NCBI GenBank assembly: GCA_947484295.1
Contig: CANKOW010000010.1
Coordinates: forward strand, 1-32,353
Reading direction: 5' to 3'
DNA: 32,353 nucleotides
From: Alcaligenaceae bacterium
GTDB taxonomy: Bacteria; Pseudomonadota; Gammaproteobacteria; Burkholderiales; Burkholderiaceae_B
Shown here: piece after piece, positions 1-9,807 of the stretch
Layout of the letters: each line of letters begins with the position of its first letter
Numbering within the stretch: position 1 is the stretch's first letter
Program-made: the position numbers and the translations under genes
The notes under the pieces: model-generated
The model's database searches: none
What the model was told of the DNA's origin: nothing
The model's input: the letters and a program-made list of their open reading frames with translations, nothing else

Positions 1-1763
1 TCAATCAAATCCACAGGGTCAAGCGTGTTGCCCTTGGATTTGCTCATTTTCTGGCCTTCGGCGTCGCGAATCAAGCCATGTACGTACACATGTTTGAAAG
101 GCACCTGGCCCGTCAGGTGCGTGGTCATCATGACCATGCGTGCGACCCAAAAAAAGATGATGTCAAAACCCGTGACTAAAACGCTTGAGGGCAGATAGCG
201 GGCGTAGTCAGCGGTTTGCTCGGGCCAGCCCATGGTGGTGAAGGGTACCAAGGCAGACGAGAACCAAGTGTCCAGCACGTCGGGATCGCGTGCGAGTGGG
301 CCAGTGACGCCAGCGGCTTTGGCCTGACTGAGCGCCTCGGCCTCGGAGTGTGCAACAAACACTTGACCGTCGGCCGCGTACCAAGCCGGGATCTGATGGC
401 CCCACCATAATTGACGTGAAATGCACCAGTCTTGAATGTTTTCAAGCCACTGGTTATAGGTGGTTGTCCAGTTTGCAGGATAGAACTGCACGTCGCCTTT
501 TGCGACGACCTCGAGGGCGACTTCGGTGATGCTTTTGCCGGGGTTTATTGTGTCGGCCGGCGCGGGCTTGCTCATTGCCACAAACCACTGATCGGTCAGC
601 ATGGGTTCAAGCACAGCACCGCTGCGATCGCCGCGTGGCTGCATCATTTTGTGCGCTTCAACTTTGACTAAAAACCCTTGTTTTTCAAGTTCAGCGACCA
701 CAGCCTTGCGTGCGTCAAAACGATCAAGGCCTTGAAATTGTGCAGGGCCCTGATCACTGACTTTTGCGTCGAGCGTAAAAATCACGATTAAGGGTAGGCC
801 GTGGCGCATTGCGCAGGCATAGTCGTTAAAGTCGTGGGCGCCCGTGATTTTGACGCAACCCGTACCAAAGGCTTGGTCCACAAAGTCATCTGCGATGATT
901 GGAATCTGGCGGTCGCACAACGGCAGGTCGACCATTTTGCCGATCAAATGCTTGTAGCGTTCGTCTTCGGGGTGCACACATAACGCGCCATCGGCCAGCA
1001 TGGTTTCGGGGCGCGTGGTGGCAATCGTCATGCCTGGCAGTGTTTGTACCGTGCCGTCAGCTTGCGTGATGGTTTGTGGGCCATCGACAAACGGGTACTG
1101 GATATGCCACAAATGCCCTTCGGTTTCGACCGCTTGCACCTCGAGGTCAGAGACCGCAGTCATCAGTTTGGGATCCCAGTTCACCAAACGCTTGCCGCGA
1201 TAGATTAAGCCTTGCTTGTGCAGACGCACGAAGGTTTCAACGACACCTTCGGACATTTGCGCGTCCATCGTGAAGTATTCACGTGGCCAATCGGCCGAGG
1301 CGCCCAATCGGCGCACTTGGTTGGTAATGGTGCTGCCTGAAACCTCTTTCCACTCCCAGACCTTTTTAATGAAATTTTCGCGACCAAGGTCGTGGCGCGA
1401 GACCTTTTGCGCATCTAGCTGACGTTCAACCACAATTTGAGTCGCGATGCCTGCGTGGTCGGTACCAGGCACAAACACGGTGTCACACCCCAACATGCGG
1501 TGGTAACGAATGAGACCGTCCATGATGGTTTGATTAAACGCATGCCCCATGTGCAGCGTGCCCGTGACATTGGGTGGTGGAAACTGAATGGCATAGGCGG
1601 GTGCCTGTGGTGCTGCTGAAGCGGCAGCCGCAGCCACTTGAACGTGCTGGCCCGCAGCAAAATAGCCCCGACGTTCCCACTCGGGATACCAACGGGCTTC
1701 AATCTCGGCCGGTTCGAAGCTTTTTGAGAGATCCACGTCTGGCAGTGGGTTGGGCTGGTTCAT
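1..1763 (-). CDS. valS: Valine-tRNA ligase, 3' end cut by window edge
   Basis: This gene encodes the class I aminoacyl-tRNA synthetase that charges tRNA-Val in the cytoplasm. The reading frame is open from the ATG at 1763 to the window edge, about 587 codons of a family that is usually around 950 residues. The frame was checked at several Met codons along its length. The N-terminal HIGH-type motif reads [14 protein letters not shown] (about residues 62-75), and the KMSKS motif appears as [10 protein letters not shown] (about residues 570-579, near position 45). The editing domain contains [13 protein letters not shown]. An Ala-rich stretch at about residues 42-55 precedes the HIGH motif. The anticodon-binding domain and C-terminal coiled coil lie outside the window. 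The gene is divergent from ndk, sharing a 171-bp intergenic region. The identification is secure; only the 3' part is missing. Confidence 0.97.
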   Translation of the reverse strand, partial: MNQPNPLPDVDLSKSFEPAEIEARWYPEWERRGYFAAGQHVQVAAAAASAAPQAPAYAIQFPPPNVTGTLHMGHAFNQTIMDGLIRYHRMLGCDTVFVPGTDHAGIATQIVVERQLDAQKVSRHDLGRENFIKKVWEWKEVSGSTITNQVRRLGASADWPREYFTMDAQMSEGVVETFVRLHKQGLIYRGKRLVNWDPKLMTAVSDLEVQAVETEGHLWHIQYPFVDGPQTITQADGTVQTLPGMTIATTRPETMLADGALCVHPEDERYKHLIGKMVDLPLCDRQIPIIADDFVDQAFGTGCVKITGAHDFNDYACAMRHGLPLIVIFTLDAKVSDQGPAQFQGLDRFDARKAVVAELEKQGFLVKVEAHKMMQPRGDRSGAVLEPMLTDQWFVAMSKPAPADTINPGKSITEVALEVVAKGDVQFYPANWTTTYNQWLENIQDWCISRQLWWGHQIPAWYAADGQVFVAHSEAEALSQAKAAGVTGPLARDPDVLDTWFSSALVPFTTMGWPEQTADYARYLPSSVLVTGFDIIFFWVARMVMMTTHLTGQVPFKHVYVHGLIRDAEGQKMSKSKGNTLDPVDLI

Positions 1764-1846
1764 AAGGATTCCGCAGGGGTTGAGCAGTGTGTCAAGGCGC
1801 AGGTTAGGCCGGCACAGGGTTGGTTCAAGCTTGCTATTTTAGGATG

Positions 1847-1873
1847 TTGTCGAGTTTAGTGCCGTGGTAGAAT
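1847..1873 (+). promoter_or_regulatory. Candidate sigma-70 promoter for ndk
   Basis: The sequence TTGTCG at 1847-1852 and TAGAAT at 1868-1873 resemble -35 and -10 boxes. The 15-bp spacer is short, but TGG directly before TAGAAT gives an extended -10 element. It lies about 60 bp before the ndk start in the valS-ndk divergent gap. This is pattern matching only. Confidence 0.45.
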
Positions 1874-1934
1874 ATTGGGTTACGGTGGGCTTAAGCAAAG
1901 TCCCTGTTTTTATTGAGAAATCTTGGAGTTTTAC

Positions 1935-2360
1935 ATGTCCGTCGAACGTACCTTATCGATTATTAAGCCTGATGCCGTTGCAAAAAACGTGATCGGTCAA
2001 ATTGTTGCTCGCTTTGAAGCCAAAGGCTTGAAAGTCATTGCAGCACGTCTCACACAGCTGTCGCGTGCTGATGCCGAGCGTTTTTACGCTGTGCATAGTG
2101 CTCGCCCTTTCTTTAAAGATCTGGTCGACTTCATGATTTCAGGTCCAGTGTTTGTGCAAGCCCTTGAGGGCAATAACGCCATTCAAACCAACCGCGATCT
2201 GATGGGCGCTACCGATCCTAAGAAAGCAGAAAAAGGCACGATTCGTGCAGATTTCGCTGACAGTATCGATGCCAACGCAGTGCACGGCTCTGACGCGCCT
2301 GAAACCGCAGCTGCCGAGATTGCGTTTTTCTTTCCTGAGATCAACATCCACAGCCGTTAA
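1935..2360 (+). CDS. ndk: Nucleoside-diphosphate kinase
   Basis: Ndk moves the gamma-phosphate of ATP onto NDPs and dNDPs through a phospho-histidine intermediate, balancing cytoplasmic nucleotide pools. The protein has 141 residues, the normal bacterial length. It opens with [15 protein letters not shown], carrying the conserved Lys11. The active-site motif is [12 protein letters not shown] with catalytic His117. A TTG four codons upstream is in frame, but the ATG at 1935 is chosen because GGAG at 1925-1928 is well placed before it and the family starts here. It is the first gene of the long plus-strand block and is followed after 30 bp by rlmN, an arrangement I recall from Bordetella-like genomes. 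Confidence 0.98.
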   Translation: MSVERTLSIIKPDAVAKNVIGQIVARFEAKGLKVIAARLTQLSRADAERFYAVHSARPFFKDLVDFMISGPVFVQALEGNNAIQTNRDLMGATDPKKAEKGTIRADFADSIDANAVHGSDAPETAAAEIAFFFPEINIHSR

Positions 2361-2390
2361 TTCGGCTGACTGAAAAGTGGCTTGCCCTAC

Positions 2391-3539
2391 ATGCATCCTG
2401 AACCGATCAATTTGCTTGGGCTTGATGCTCCGGCACTGACCCAATTAGTGGGGCAGTGGGGGGGCAAGCCGTTTCGCGCCCGGCAATTGCAAAAGTGGGT
2501 GCATCAGCGCAATACAAGCTGCTTTGAGGATATGACTGACCTGGCGCGCGATTTTCGCGCCCAGTTGACCGCGCAGTGCGTGGTGCAGGCGCCGGCGGTC
2601 CTGACGCAACAACGTTCAAATGATGGCACTCGCAAGTGGCTTTTTGACGTGGGTCAGGGCAATGCGATTGAGTCTGTGTTCATTCCTGAAGACGACCGCG
2701 GTACGCTTTGCATATCTAGCCAGGCTGGTTGCAATGTCGGTTGTCGTTTCTGCTCAACCGGTCAGCAAGGATTTAACCGCAACCTAACCGCTGCCGAGAT
2801 CATCGGGCAGTTGTGGTGGGCGCGGCACGAACTCCTTAAGGATATCGATTCGTCCCGCCTCGCGGCTGGCGATAAGATCGCCGATACGCGCGTCATCAGT
2901 AATGTTGTCATGATGGGCATGGGCGAGCCCCTGCTCAATTACGACCCCGTGGTCACTGCGGTGCGCCTGATGCTTGATGACAATGCCTATGGTTTGTCGC
3001 GGCGTCGGGTGACAATCTCGACCTCGGGCGTGGTGCCCATGATGGATCGCCTGTCGCAAGATTGCCCGGTAGCGCTTGCGGTTTCGTTGCATGCACCAAA
3101 TGATGCGTTGCGCGATCAGTTGGTACCTCTAAATAAAAAATATCCGCTCGCTGAATTGCTAGCAGCCTGCGAGCGTTATCTTGAATTTGCGCCACGCGAT
3201 TTCATTACTTTCGAGTATGTGATGCTTGATGGCGTGAATGATTCTGATCACCATGCACACGAGCTTGTTGACCTTGTTCGCCGCGTGCACTGCAAACTGA
3301 ACCTTATCCCTTTTAATCCCTTTCCTGCTTCAGGGCTTAAGCGTTCAGCTGCCGCGCGTATCAAGACGTTTTCTCAGATACTTAGCGATGCCGGTATTGT
3401 CACCACGGTACGCAAAACCCGTGGTGACGATATTGATGCGGCCTGCGGGCAATTGGCAGGCGAAGTGCAAGACCGTACGCGCTTAAGCGAAACAATGGCC
3501 TTGAAACGATCGATTCCGATAAAAGAGGTTCGAGCATGA
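2391..3539 (+). CDS. rlmN: 23S rRNA (A2503-C2)/tRNA (A37-C2) methyltransferase RlmN
   Basis: RlmN is a radical-SAM enzyme that methylates C2 of A2503 in 23S rRNA and A37 in some tRNAs. The 382-residue protein carries the iron-sulfur motif CNVGCRFC (Cys114, Cys118, Cys121). It also has the SAM-binding [11 protein letters not shown] segment and the C-terminal [15 protein letters not shown] with Cys352, the Cys that forms the methyl-carrying intermediate. The ATG at 2391 is preferred over an in-frame TTG three codons upstream. The TGA stop overlaps the next start as ATGA (3536-3539), so the RodZ-like gene is probably translationally coupled. All key residues are present. Confidence 0.97.
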   Translation: MHPEPINLLGLDAPALTQLVGQWGGKPFRARQLQKWVHQRNTSCFEDMTDLARDFRAQLTAQCVVQAPAVLTQQRSNDGTRKWLFDVGQGNAIESVFIPEDDRGTLCISSQAGCNVGCRFCSTGQQGFNRNLTAAEIIGQLWWARHELLKDIDSSRLAAGDKIADTRVISNVVMMGMGEPLLNYDPVVTAVRLMLDDNAYGLSRRRVTISTSGVVPMMDRLSQDCPVALAVSLHAPNDALRDQLVPLNKKYPLAELLAACERYLEFAPRDFITFEYVMLDGVNDSDHHAHELVDLVRRVHCKLNLIPFNPFPASGLKRSAAARIKTFSQILSDAGIVTTVRKTRGDDIDAACGQLAGEVQDRTRLSETMALKRSIPIKEVRA

Positions 3540-4024
3540 CCGATGTCGAATTGAAAAATCCGTTGCGTGAAGAGTCCCCACCCGTTCAAAATGAACTGAT
3601 TATTTCGGCTGGCTCGCTACGTAGCTTGCGGGTGTCAAAAGGGTTGTCGCTGCACGATGTTGAGGTTAGGCTCAAGTACGCGGCTAAGCTGATTGATGCG
3701 CTTGAATCCGAGCGTTTTGAAAGTTTGCCCCGAGGGCTGCCGTTAAAAAGCTTGGTCAAAAATTACGCCAAATTGTTAGAGATTGATTCAAAGCCCCTTG
3801 AGGTGATGCTCGAGCCCTATATTGGGCGTGTTGAGGGTGGCATCGCTAATCACACGTCAACGCGCTCCCTAGGTGCGCATCAAATCGAGCACAGTCAAGG
3901 CGGCTCGGTGGTTTGGTTTGTACTGATCTTGATGTTGGCGTTGGCGGCGGCTGGCGTCGCGATCTGGCAAGGCTTGGTGCCCTCGGCTTGGTTGCCGGCG
4001 TGGCTTGGAGCCTGGACAAAATGA
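3536..4024 (+). CDS. Short RodZ-like helix-turn-helix membrane protein
   Basis: The 162-residue protein has a cytoplasmic Xre/Cro-like helix-turn-helix domain (about residues 26-92). A His/Ser/Gly-rich linker follows, then one membrane segment at about residues 125-146 and a tail of only about 16 residues. RodZ links MreB to the cell-wall elongation machinery. In Escherichia coli it has the same position between rlmN and ispG, but has about 337 residues with a periplasmic C-terminal domain. That domain is absent here: the stop overlaps the ispG ATG (4021-4024), so no coding remnant is left downstream. The gene overlaps both neighbours by ATGA and is therefore very likely co-translated. Orthology with RodZ rests on position and domain order; a role in cell shape is inference. 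Confidence 0.8.
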   Translation: MTDVELKNPLREESPPVQNELIISAGSLRSLRVSKGLSLHDVEVRLKYAAKLIDALESERFESLPRGLPLKSLVKNYAKLLEIDSKPLEVMLEPYIGRVEGGIANHTSTRSLGAHQIEHSQGGSVVWFVLILMLALAAAGVAIWQGLVPSAWLPAWLGAWTK

Positions 4025-5301
4025 GCGAGACCAATACGCTACCCCAGTCGACTGGCGTATTGGTCGGTGCACTTGGCCGTCACCGCACACGGCTCGTGCC
4101 GATAGAGTGGGGCGGCAAAGTGTTGCAGATCGGTGGGCAATCGCCGGTGCTGGTGCAGTCGATGACAAACACCGACACTGCAGACGCGGTTGCCACGGCC
4201 ATACAAGTCAAAGAATTGGCGCTCGCCGGCTCTGAAATTGTACGCATTACCGTCAATACTCCTGATGCCGCAAAAGAAGTCGCTGCAATCCGTGACCACC
4301 TTGATCGCATGGGCATTTCAGTGCCTTTGGTCGGTGATTTTCATTACAACGGGCACAAGCTGCTGACGCAGTTTCCCGAGTGTGCGCAAGCTTTATCTAA
4401 ATATCGTATCAACCCCGGTAATATGGGGGGGGGTAAACGACGCGACGATAATTTTGCACAAATGATTGAGGTCGCGTGTCGCCACAATAAGCCGGTTCGC
4501 ATCGGTGTCAATTGGGGCAGCCTTGATCACGAGCTACTTGCCCGCATGATGGATGACAACAGCAAGTTAGCCTCACCACTTGGCGCGCAGGCGGTCATGC
4601 GCGATGCGTTGGTGGTTTCAGCGATTAGCAATGCTCAACGCGCTGAAGAACTCGGCTTAAATCCTAACGCTATCATTCTGTCGTGCAAGGTCAGTCACGT
4701 GCAAGATTTGATTGCCGTCTACCGCGATTTGGCGGCGCGTTGTGATTATCCTTTGCATTTGGGCTTGACTGAAGCCGGCATGGGCAGCAAAGGTATTGTG
4801 GCCTCAACAGCCGCGCTGAGCGTGCTCTTGCAAGAAGGGATCGGCGATACGATTCGTATTTCGCTCACACCAGAGCCCGGCGGCGATCGCACCCGAGAGG
4901 TGGTCGTTGCTCAAGAGATCTTACAGACGATGGGCCTGCGGGCTTTTACCCCAATGGTGATTGCGTGCCCCGGCTGCGGTCGAACCAGCAGCACGGTGTT
5001 TCAAGAGTTAGCCGATCGCATTCAGACTTACCTGCGCGAGCAAATGCCGCTCTGGAAAAATCAATACCCCGGCGTTGAGTCAATGAACGTCGCCGTGATG
5101 GGGTGCGTGGTGAATGGGCCTGGCGAAAGTCGACACGCCGACTTGGGTATCAGTTTACCCGGTACGGGCGAGGTGCCCGCGGCACCGGTGTTTGTCGATG
5201 GGCAGCGCACGGTCACCCTAAAGGGCGACCATATCGCCGAAGAATTTCAAACGATTGTTCAAGAGTACGTCTCGCGTCGCTACGGCACGCGTGCCATTTA
5301 A
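4021..5301 (+). CDS. ispG: (E)-4-hydroxy-3-methylbut-2-enyl-diphosphate synthase IspG
   Basis: IspG reduces methylerythritol cyclodiphosphate to HMBPP, the penultimate step of the MEP isoprenoid pathway, using a 4Fe-4S cluster. The 426-residue protein shows the three cluster Cys ligands: CPGC (Cys316, Cys319) and Cys362 in [10 protein letters not shown], where Glu369 is the probable fourth ligand. The TIM-barrel N-terminal part includes [13 protein letters not shown]. It is longer than the roughly 370-residue E. coli enzyme; I recall this length as usual in Burkholderiales. The ATG at 4021 overlaps the preceding stop, and an in-frame start further upstream lies inside the RodZ-like gene and is rejected. 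A run of nine G lies at 4425-4433 in the coding sequence. Confidence 0.97.
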   Translation: MSETNTLPQSTGVLVGALGRHRTRLVPIEWGGKVLQIGGQSPVLVQSMTNTDTADAVATAIQVKELALAGSEIVRITVNTPDAAKEVAAIRDHLDRMGISVPLVGDFHYNGHKLLTQFPECAQALSKYRINPGNMGGGKRRDDNFAQMIEVACRHNKPVRIGVNWGSLDHELLARMMDDNSKLASPLGAQAVMRDALVVSAISNAQRAEELGLNPNAIILSCKVSHVQDLIAVYRDLAARCDYPLHLGLTEAGMGSKGIVASTAALSVLLQEGIGDTIRISLTPEPGGDRTREVVVAQEILQTMGLRAFTPMVIACPGCGRTSSTVFQELADRIQTYLREQMPLWKNQYPGVESMNVAVMGCVVNGPGESRHADLGISLPGTGEVPAAPVFVDGQRTVTLKGDHIAEEFQTIVQEYVSRRYGTRAI

Positions 5302-5310
5302 AGTTAAGAC

Positions 5311-6603
5311 ATGACCCAAGCTTTTTCAAAAGTGACCGCGATCCGCGGTATGAATGATGCCTTGCCCGGTGCCTCGGCGCGCTGGGAGCAGCTCGAAGCT
5401 TTGGTACGCGAGTGGCTGCGGGCCTACGGCTATCGCAATATGCGTGCGCCGATTCTTGAGCACACCCGACTGTTTACGCGCGGCATTGGCGAAGTAACCG
5501 ATATTGTTGAAAAAGAGATGTATACCTTTACTGATTTGCTCAATGGCGAGTCACTGACCATGCGCCCCGAGTTCACCGCGGGGATGGTGCGCGCGGCAAT
5601 TGAACACAATCTTCTGTACGACCGGCCGCAGCGTGTATACGCGATGGGCCCGGTGTTTCGGCACGAGCGCCCTCAGCGCGGTCGTTACCGACAATTTCAC
5701 CAAATTGACGTCGAGGCCTTGGGTTTGGCAGGCCCGGATATCGACGCTGAATTAATTGTGATGGTGGCAAGGCTCTGGAAGCTGCTGGGCATCTCGGATG
5801 TCAAGCTAGAAATTAATTCTTTAGGGCAGGGCGAAGAACGTGCTGCGCATCGTGCGGCGCTGATCGAGCATCTTGAACAGCATAAAGATATTTTGGATGA
5901 AGACGGCTTACGGCGGATGTATACCAATCCTCTGCGAGTGCTAGATACTAAAAATCCAGCGATGCAGGCGATGGCTGACGCGGCACCGAAACTCTTCGAT
6001 TTTTTAGGTGAAACGTCGCGCGCCCACTTTGAGGGGGTTTGTGCCCGGTTAAAGGATGCAGGGGTGCCGTATCGTTTAAATCCCCGAATGGTACGCGGGC
6101 TTGATTACTACAACTTAACGGTTTTTGAGTGGGTGACGGATAAACTCGGGGCGCAGGCGACGGTGTGTGGAGGGGGACGCTATGACGGCTTGATCGAGCT
6201 GTTGGGCGGCAAAGGCGCGCCGGCGGTGGGTTTTGCCATCGGGATGGAGCGCCTGCTTGATTTGTGGGGGCAATATCAACCTGAAGTCGCTGCGCCAGAA
6301 TGCGAGGTCTATATCGTGCATCAAGGCGATGAGGCGCAACGCCGTGCGGCGCTGTTGGCCGAGTCGCTGCGTGACGTTGGCTTAGCGGTGATTGTGCATG
6401 CGGGTGCGGCTAGCTTTAAATCTCAGTTCAAACGGGCAGATGCAAGTGCCGCGGCGATTGCGGTTATTCTTGGAGGTGACGAGTTGGCGGCAGGCGTGGC
6501 TTCGGTCAAGATGTTGCGGGCTGTGGATCAAACCCCAGATACGGCGCAGCTTTCTGTGCCGCTTGATGATTTAGTGGCATTTTTGAAAGACAAGGTTAAT
6601 TAA
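5311..6603 (+). CDS. hisS: Histidine-tRNA ligase
   Basis: This class II synthetase charges tRNA-His. Its 430 residues are a typical length. Class II motif 2 is visible as [16 protein letters not shown] and motif 3 as GFAIGMERL. The histidine-specific signatures are [11 protein letters not shown] and GGGRYDGL. The C-terminal anticodon-binding domain (about residues 330-430) begins with [11 protein letters not shown]. The gene lies 9 bp after ispG and 2 bp before the YfgM-like gene, the same neighbourhood as in E. coli (ispG-hisS-yfgM-bamB-der). A catalytically reduced paralogue, hisZ, is found later in the window. Confidence 0.98.
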   Translation: MTQAFSKVTAIRGMNDALPGASARWEQLEALVREWLRAYGYRNMRAPILEHTRLFTRGIGEVTDIVEKEMYTFTDLLNGESLTMRPEFTAGMVRAAIEHNLLYDRPQRVYAMGPVFRHERPQRGRYRQFHQIDVEALGLAGPDIDAELIVMVARLWKLLGISDVKLEINSLGQGEERAAHRAALIEHLEQHKDILDEDGLRRMYTNPLRVLDTKNPAMQAMADAAPKLFDFLGETSRAHFEGVCARLKDAGVPYRLNPRMVRGLDYYNLTVFEWVTDKLGAQATVCGGGRYDGLIELLGGKGAPAVGFAIGMERLLDLWGQYQPEVAAPECEVYIVHQGDEAQRRAALLAESLRDVGLAVIVHAGAASFKSQFKRADASAAAIAVILGGDELAAGVASVKMLRAVDQTPDTAQLSVPLDDLVAFLKDKVN

Positions 6604-6605
6604 GC

Positions 6606-7238
6606 ATGGCATACGATCTCGACGAACAAGAACAACTCGACCAACTACGTGCGTGGTGGGCTAAATATGGCACTGCGGTCTTGAGTGTGTTGGTGGTGGC
6701 TCTGGCTGTGGTAGGCGGTGGGCGGGGTTGGCAATGGTATGAAACTAGCCAGTCGACGCAGGCGCGGGGCTATTTTGAGGCGCTTGAAGAGGCCGGCCGC
6801 CAGCAAGGTGATGAATCGATTGCGCGTATCAATGCCGCAATGCAAACCTTGCGTTCAGAGTTTGGCGCAACTGATTATGCGGCGCGTGGTGCGTTAGTGG
6901 CGGCTTCGGCGTTAGCCTCGCGCAACGATTTGCAGGCTGCGCGCACGCAACTCGAATGGCTGGTACAAACCAAAAACGCAACGCTGCTGCCCGTGGCCAA
7001 GCTGCGTCTGGCCGGTATTTTGCTTGAGCAAAAAGATTTCGATGCGGCCTTACTACAACTGACCGATCCGCCAGCGCCCTTCGTTGGGTTGTACGCAGAT
7101 CGCAGGGGCGATATTTTGTCAGCCCAAGGAAAGGGGGGCGCTGCTCGCGAAGCCTGGACCCAAGCCATCGAGGCGCTCGGCGCGGCAAATCCTTTGACCC
7201 CAGTTGTGAAACTCAAACTTGATGCGCTCGGAGCCTAA
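6606..7238 (+). CDS. yfgM: YfgM-like SecYEG-associated TPR membrane protein
   Basis: The 210-residue protein starts with a short cytoplasmic segment, MAYDLDEQEQLDQLRAWWAK. One membrane helix follows at about residues 20-42, then a periplasmic region of repeated helices (about 50-205) typical of the YfgM/TPR_21 family. YfgM is known as an ancillary subunit of the SecYEG-PpiD translocon that helps hand over periplasmic proteins. It sits between hisS and bamB, its conserved place in proteobacteria. It is separated from bamB by 2 bp, so the two envelope proteins are probably made from one transcript. Confidence 0.9.
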   Translation: MAYDLDEQEQLDQLRAWWAKYGTAVLSVLVVALAVVGGGRGWQWYETSQSTQARGYFEALEEAGRQQGDESIARINAAMQTLRSEFGATDYAARGALVAASALASRNDLQAARTQLEWLVQTKNATLLPVAKLRLAGILLEQKDFDAALLQLTDPPAPFVGLYADRRGDILSAQGKGGAAREAWTQAIEALGAANPLTPVVKLKLDALGA

Positions 7239-7240
7239 CG

Positions 7241-8398
7241 ATGTCTGTATTGTTTAACGCTAAATCGCTTCGTCTGGTCTGGCTGTCGGCTGTGCTTTTC
7301 GCTTTATCGGGGTGTGCGCTGATTACGGGTGATGACGGCCGCTATAAGCCTACACCCTTGACCGAATACAAGCCGGGTCTGTCAGCGCGCATTGCTTGGA
7401 AGTCGCAAGTTGGCAAGGGATCAGGTATTGGCTTCGTGCCTCAGGTGGTGGGTTCGGTGGTGTACGCGGCGGCAGCGGATGGCTCGCTAGGTAAGTTTGA
7501 TCTGGCCTCAGGCACCCCGGTCTGGGTCTCGAAGGTTGACAAAAAGCTATCGGCTGGCGTTGGTAGCGACGGCAAAACGACAGCCGTTGTGACCGCAGAC
7601 GGTACGGTAGTTGCCCTCGACGATAATGGGCAGATCAAATGGCGCTCGAAAGCGTCTAGCGAAGTCACTGTGCCGCCGATTGTTGGTTTAGGTGTGGTGG
7701 TAGTTCGCAGTGGTGACTACCGCGTCCAGGCCTTCAATGCCGAAACCGGCGAGCGCATCTGGAGCGTGCAACGCCCTGGACCGGCACTCGCGCTACGTGC
7801 GCCTGCAAGAATGCTCTTGCTCGAAGGGCTCGTCATTAGTGCGATCCCCGGCGGAAAACTCATTGCAATTAACGCCGTGTCGGGTGATGTGCAATGGGAA
7901 GGCACGGTGGCCTTGTCGAAAGGCTCGACGGATCTTGAGCGCGTGAACGATGTCGTGGGCTTACCCGCCTTATCCGGTTCGTTGCTGTGTGCCGTGGCCT
8001 TTCAGGGGCGCGTGGTCTGCTTCGATATCGCTGCGGGCGGACGTACCGTCTGGAGTAAAGATTTCTCAAGCGCAGTGGGTTTAACGATCGATGCGACACA
8101 GGTCTATGTGCCTAACGAGCACGATGCGATCTCTGCCTTTGGTCTGAAAAGTGGCGGCCTGGCATGGCGTCAAGACGCCTTGCGTAATCGCAAGGTGACA
8201 AGCCCTGCGCCAATGTCTGGTGCGATTGCTGTCGGCGATCTTGAAGGTTTCGTGCATTTCTTGGCGCCAGCTGACGGTCAATTGCTGGCCCGTATCCTCG
8301 TTGGGGGTGGTGCGATTCAGGCGCCGCTCGTTGCGACCCCGCAAGGTGTTCTTGTGCAGTCGGGCGATGGCCTGCTTGTTTTAATTGGGTTGAACTAA
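7241..8398 (+). CDS. bamB: Outer-membrane assembly lipoprotein BamB
   Basis: BamB is a lipoprotein of the BAM complex that helps insert beta-barrel proteins into the outer membrane. The 385-residue protein has a lipoprotein signal with the lipobox LSGC (residues 22-25), so Cys25 should be lipidated. The rest is an eight-bladed beta-propeller of PQQ-like repeats. Repeat cores such as GSLGKFDLASGTPVW, YRVQAFNAETGERIW and GKLIAINAVSGDVQW are evident. It is flanked by the YfgM-like gene and der, the usual context, with a 3-bp gap to der. Confidence 0.96.
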   Translation: MSVLFNAKSLRLVWLSAVLFALSGCALITGDDGRYKPTPLTEYKPGLSARIAWKSQVGKGSGIGFVPQVVGSVVYAAAADGSLGKFDLASGTPVWVSKVDKKLSAGVGSDGKTTAVVTADGTVVALDDNGQIKWRSKASSEVTVPPIVGLGVVVVRSGDYRVQAFNAETGERIWSVQRPGPALALRAPARMLLLEGLVISAIPGGKLIAINAVSGDVQWEGTVALSKGSTDLERVNDVVGLPALSGSLLCAVAFQGRVVCFDIAAGGRTVWSKDFSSAVGLTIDATQVYVPNEHDAISAFGLKSGGLAWRQDALRNRKVTSPAPMSGAIAVGDLEGFVHFLAPADGQLLARILVGGGAIQAPLVATPQGVLVQSGDGLLVLIGLN

Positions 8399-8401
8399 TT
8401 C

Positions 8402-9802
8402 GTGTCACTTAAACCTGTCGTCGCCCTGGTTGGACGGCCAAACGTTGGTAAATCAACGCTCTTTAATCGCCTCACGCGCTCGCGTGCAGCGTTGGTTGCT
8501 GACTACTCGGGTTTGACGCGTGACCGACATTACGGCGAAGGCCGCGTGGGCGATAAACCCTTCATGGTGGTCGACACGGGTGGCTTTGAGCCGGTTACCA
8601 AAACGGGCATCTTGCTTCAGATGGCGCGTCAAACCAAGCAAGCGATTGCCGAGGCCGACGTAGTGATCTTTTTGGTCGACGCACGTGCCGGCTTAAACGC
8701 ACACGATCATGACATTGGTCGTTTGCTTCGCAAACTGGGTCAACGCGCGGTGTTGTGCGTGAACAAAGCCGAAGGCATGGCCCACGGCAGTGCGATCGCT
8801 GAGTTTCATGAGCTTGGTCTGGGGCAGCCATATGCGATCTCGGCTGCTCACGGCGATGGTATTGGTGATTTGATTGAGCATGCGCTTGAAGGGCTCGGGC
8901 AAGAGCCTGAAGTTGAAGACTACGATGCCGATGACGCAGAGCCAAGCGCTGAAGCACTCGAAAGTGATTTTTTTGAACCCATCGAAGTGGTTGACCACCG
9001 CATTAAGCTTGCGATTGTTGGACGTCCAAACGTTGGTAAATCAACGCTGATCAATACCTTGCTTGGCGAAGAGCGGGTGATTGCGTTTGATCTACCTGGT
9101 ACCACGCGCGATGCGATTGAAATCGAGTTTGATCGTGGTGGTAAAAAATACACACTGATCGACACAGCGGGCTTGCGTAAACGCGGCAAAGTGTTTGAGG
9201 CTATTGAAAAATTTTCGGTGATCAAAACCCTGCAAGCCATCGAAGCCAGTAACGTTGTCTTGCTGATGATTGATGCACAACAAGAGGTCTCAGACCAAGA
9301 TGCACACATCGCGGCTTTTATTCTTGAGACTGGACGTGCGTTGGTCGTGGCCATTAATAAGTGGGATGGTCTAGATAGCGAACAGCGCGAGCGTATTCAA
9401 CGCGAATTTGATCGTAAACTACGGTTTTTATCGTTTGCGCGCCAGCATACGATTTCGGCGTTGCGCGGGCAGGGTGTGAATGCAGTGCTCAAGTCGGTGA
9501 ACCTCGCGCACGCTGCGGCATTTACTAAACTGTCGACGCCGCGTCTGACCCGCGAGTTGCAAGCGGCGGTTGAGCAGCAACCTCCGCCACGTAAAGGCAT
9601 TTTCAGACCTAAAATGCGTTACGCGCACCAAGGTGGGCAAAACCCGCCCCTGATTATTGTGCACGGCAATGCGCTTGATGCGATTTCTGATTCGTATCGC
9701 CGCTACCTTGAAAGCCGGTTTCGTGACGCGTTTGAGCTTGCCGGTACGCCTTTGCGCATTGAATTCAAGTCTTCCTTTAATCCTTACGCTGATAACAATT
9801 AA
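8402..9802 (+). CDS. der: Ribosome biogenesis GTPase Der (EngA)
   Basis: Der is an essential double GTPase that acts in 50S subunit assembly. The 466-residue protein has two G domains. The first P-loop, GRPNVGKST, is at residues 11-19 with switch motif DTGGFEP. The second P-loop, the same nine residues, is at 207-215 with [17 protein letters not shown] forms the second NKxD motif, and a C-terminal KH-like domain covers about residues 385-466. An acidic linker (about 160-195) joins the G domains. Translation starts at GTG (8402), 3 bp after bamB. The two P-loops are encoded by almost identical DNA (8430-8460 and 9018-9048). Confidence 0.98.
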   Translation: MSLKPVVALVGRPNVGKSTLFNRLTRSRAALVADYSGLTRDRHYGEGRVGDKPFMVVDTGGFEPVTKTGILLQMARQTKQAIAEADVVIFLVDARAGLNAHDHDIGRLLRKLGQRAVLCVNKAEGMAHGSAIAEFHELGLGQPYAISAAHGDGIGDLIEHALEGLGQEPEVEDYDADDAEPSAEALESDFFEPIEVVDHRIKLAIVGRPNVGKSTLINTLLGEERVIAFDLPGTTRDAIEIEFDRGGKKYTLIDTAGLRKRGKVFEAIEKFSVIKTLQAIEASNVVLLMIDAQQEVSDQDAHIAAFILETGRALVVAINKWDGLDSEQRERIQREFDRKLRFLSFARQHTISALRGQGVNAVLKSVNLAHAAAFTKLSTPRLTRELQAAVEQQPPPRKGIFRPKMRYAHQGGQNPPLIIVHGNALDAISDSYRRYLESRFRDAFELAGTPLRIEFKSSFNPYADNN

Positions 9803-9807
9803 GCCCC

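Noticed and set aside
1-1763. Suspected frameshift or decay in valS
   Set aside because: The minus-strand frame is open from the ATG at 1763 to the edge, and Met codons at 1266, 1029, 126 and 45 are all in phase; it is only cut by the window.
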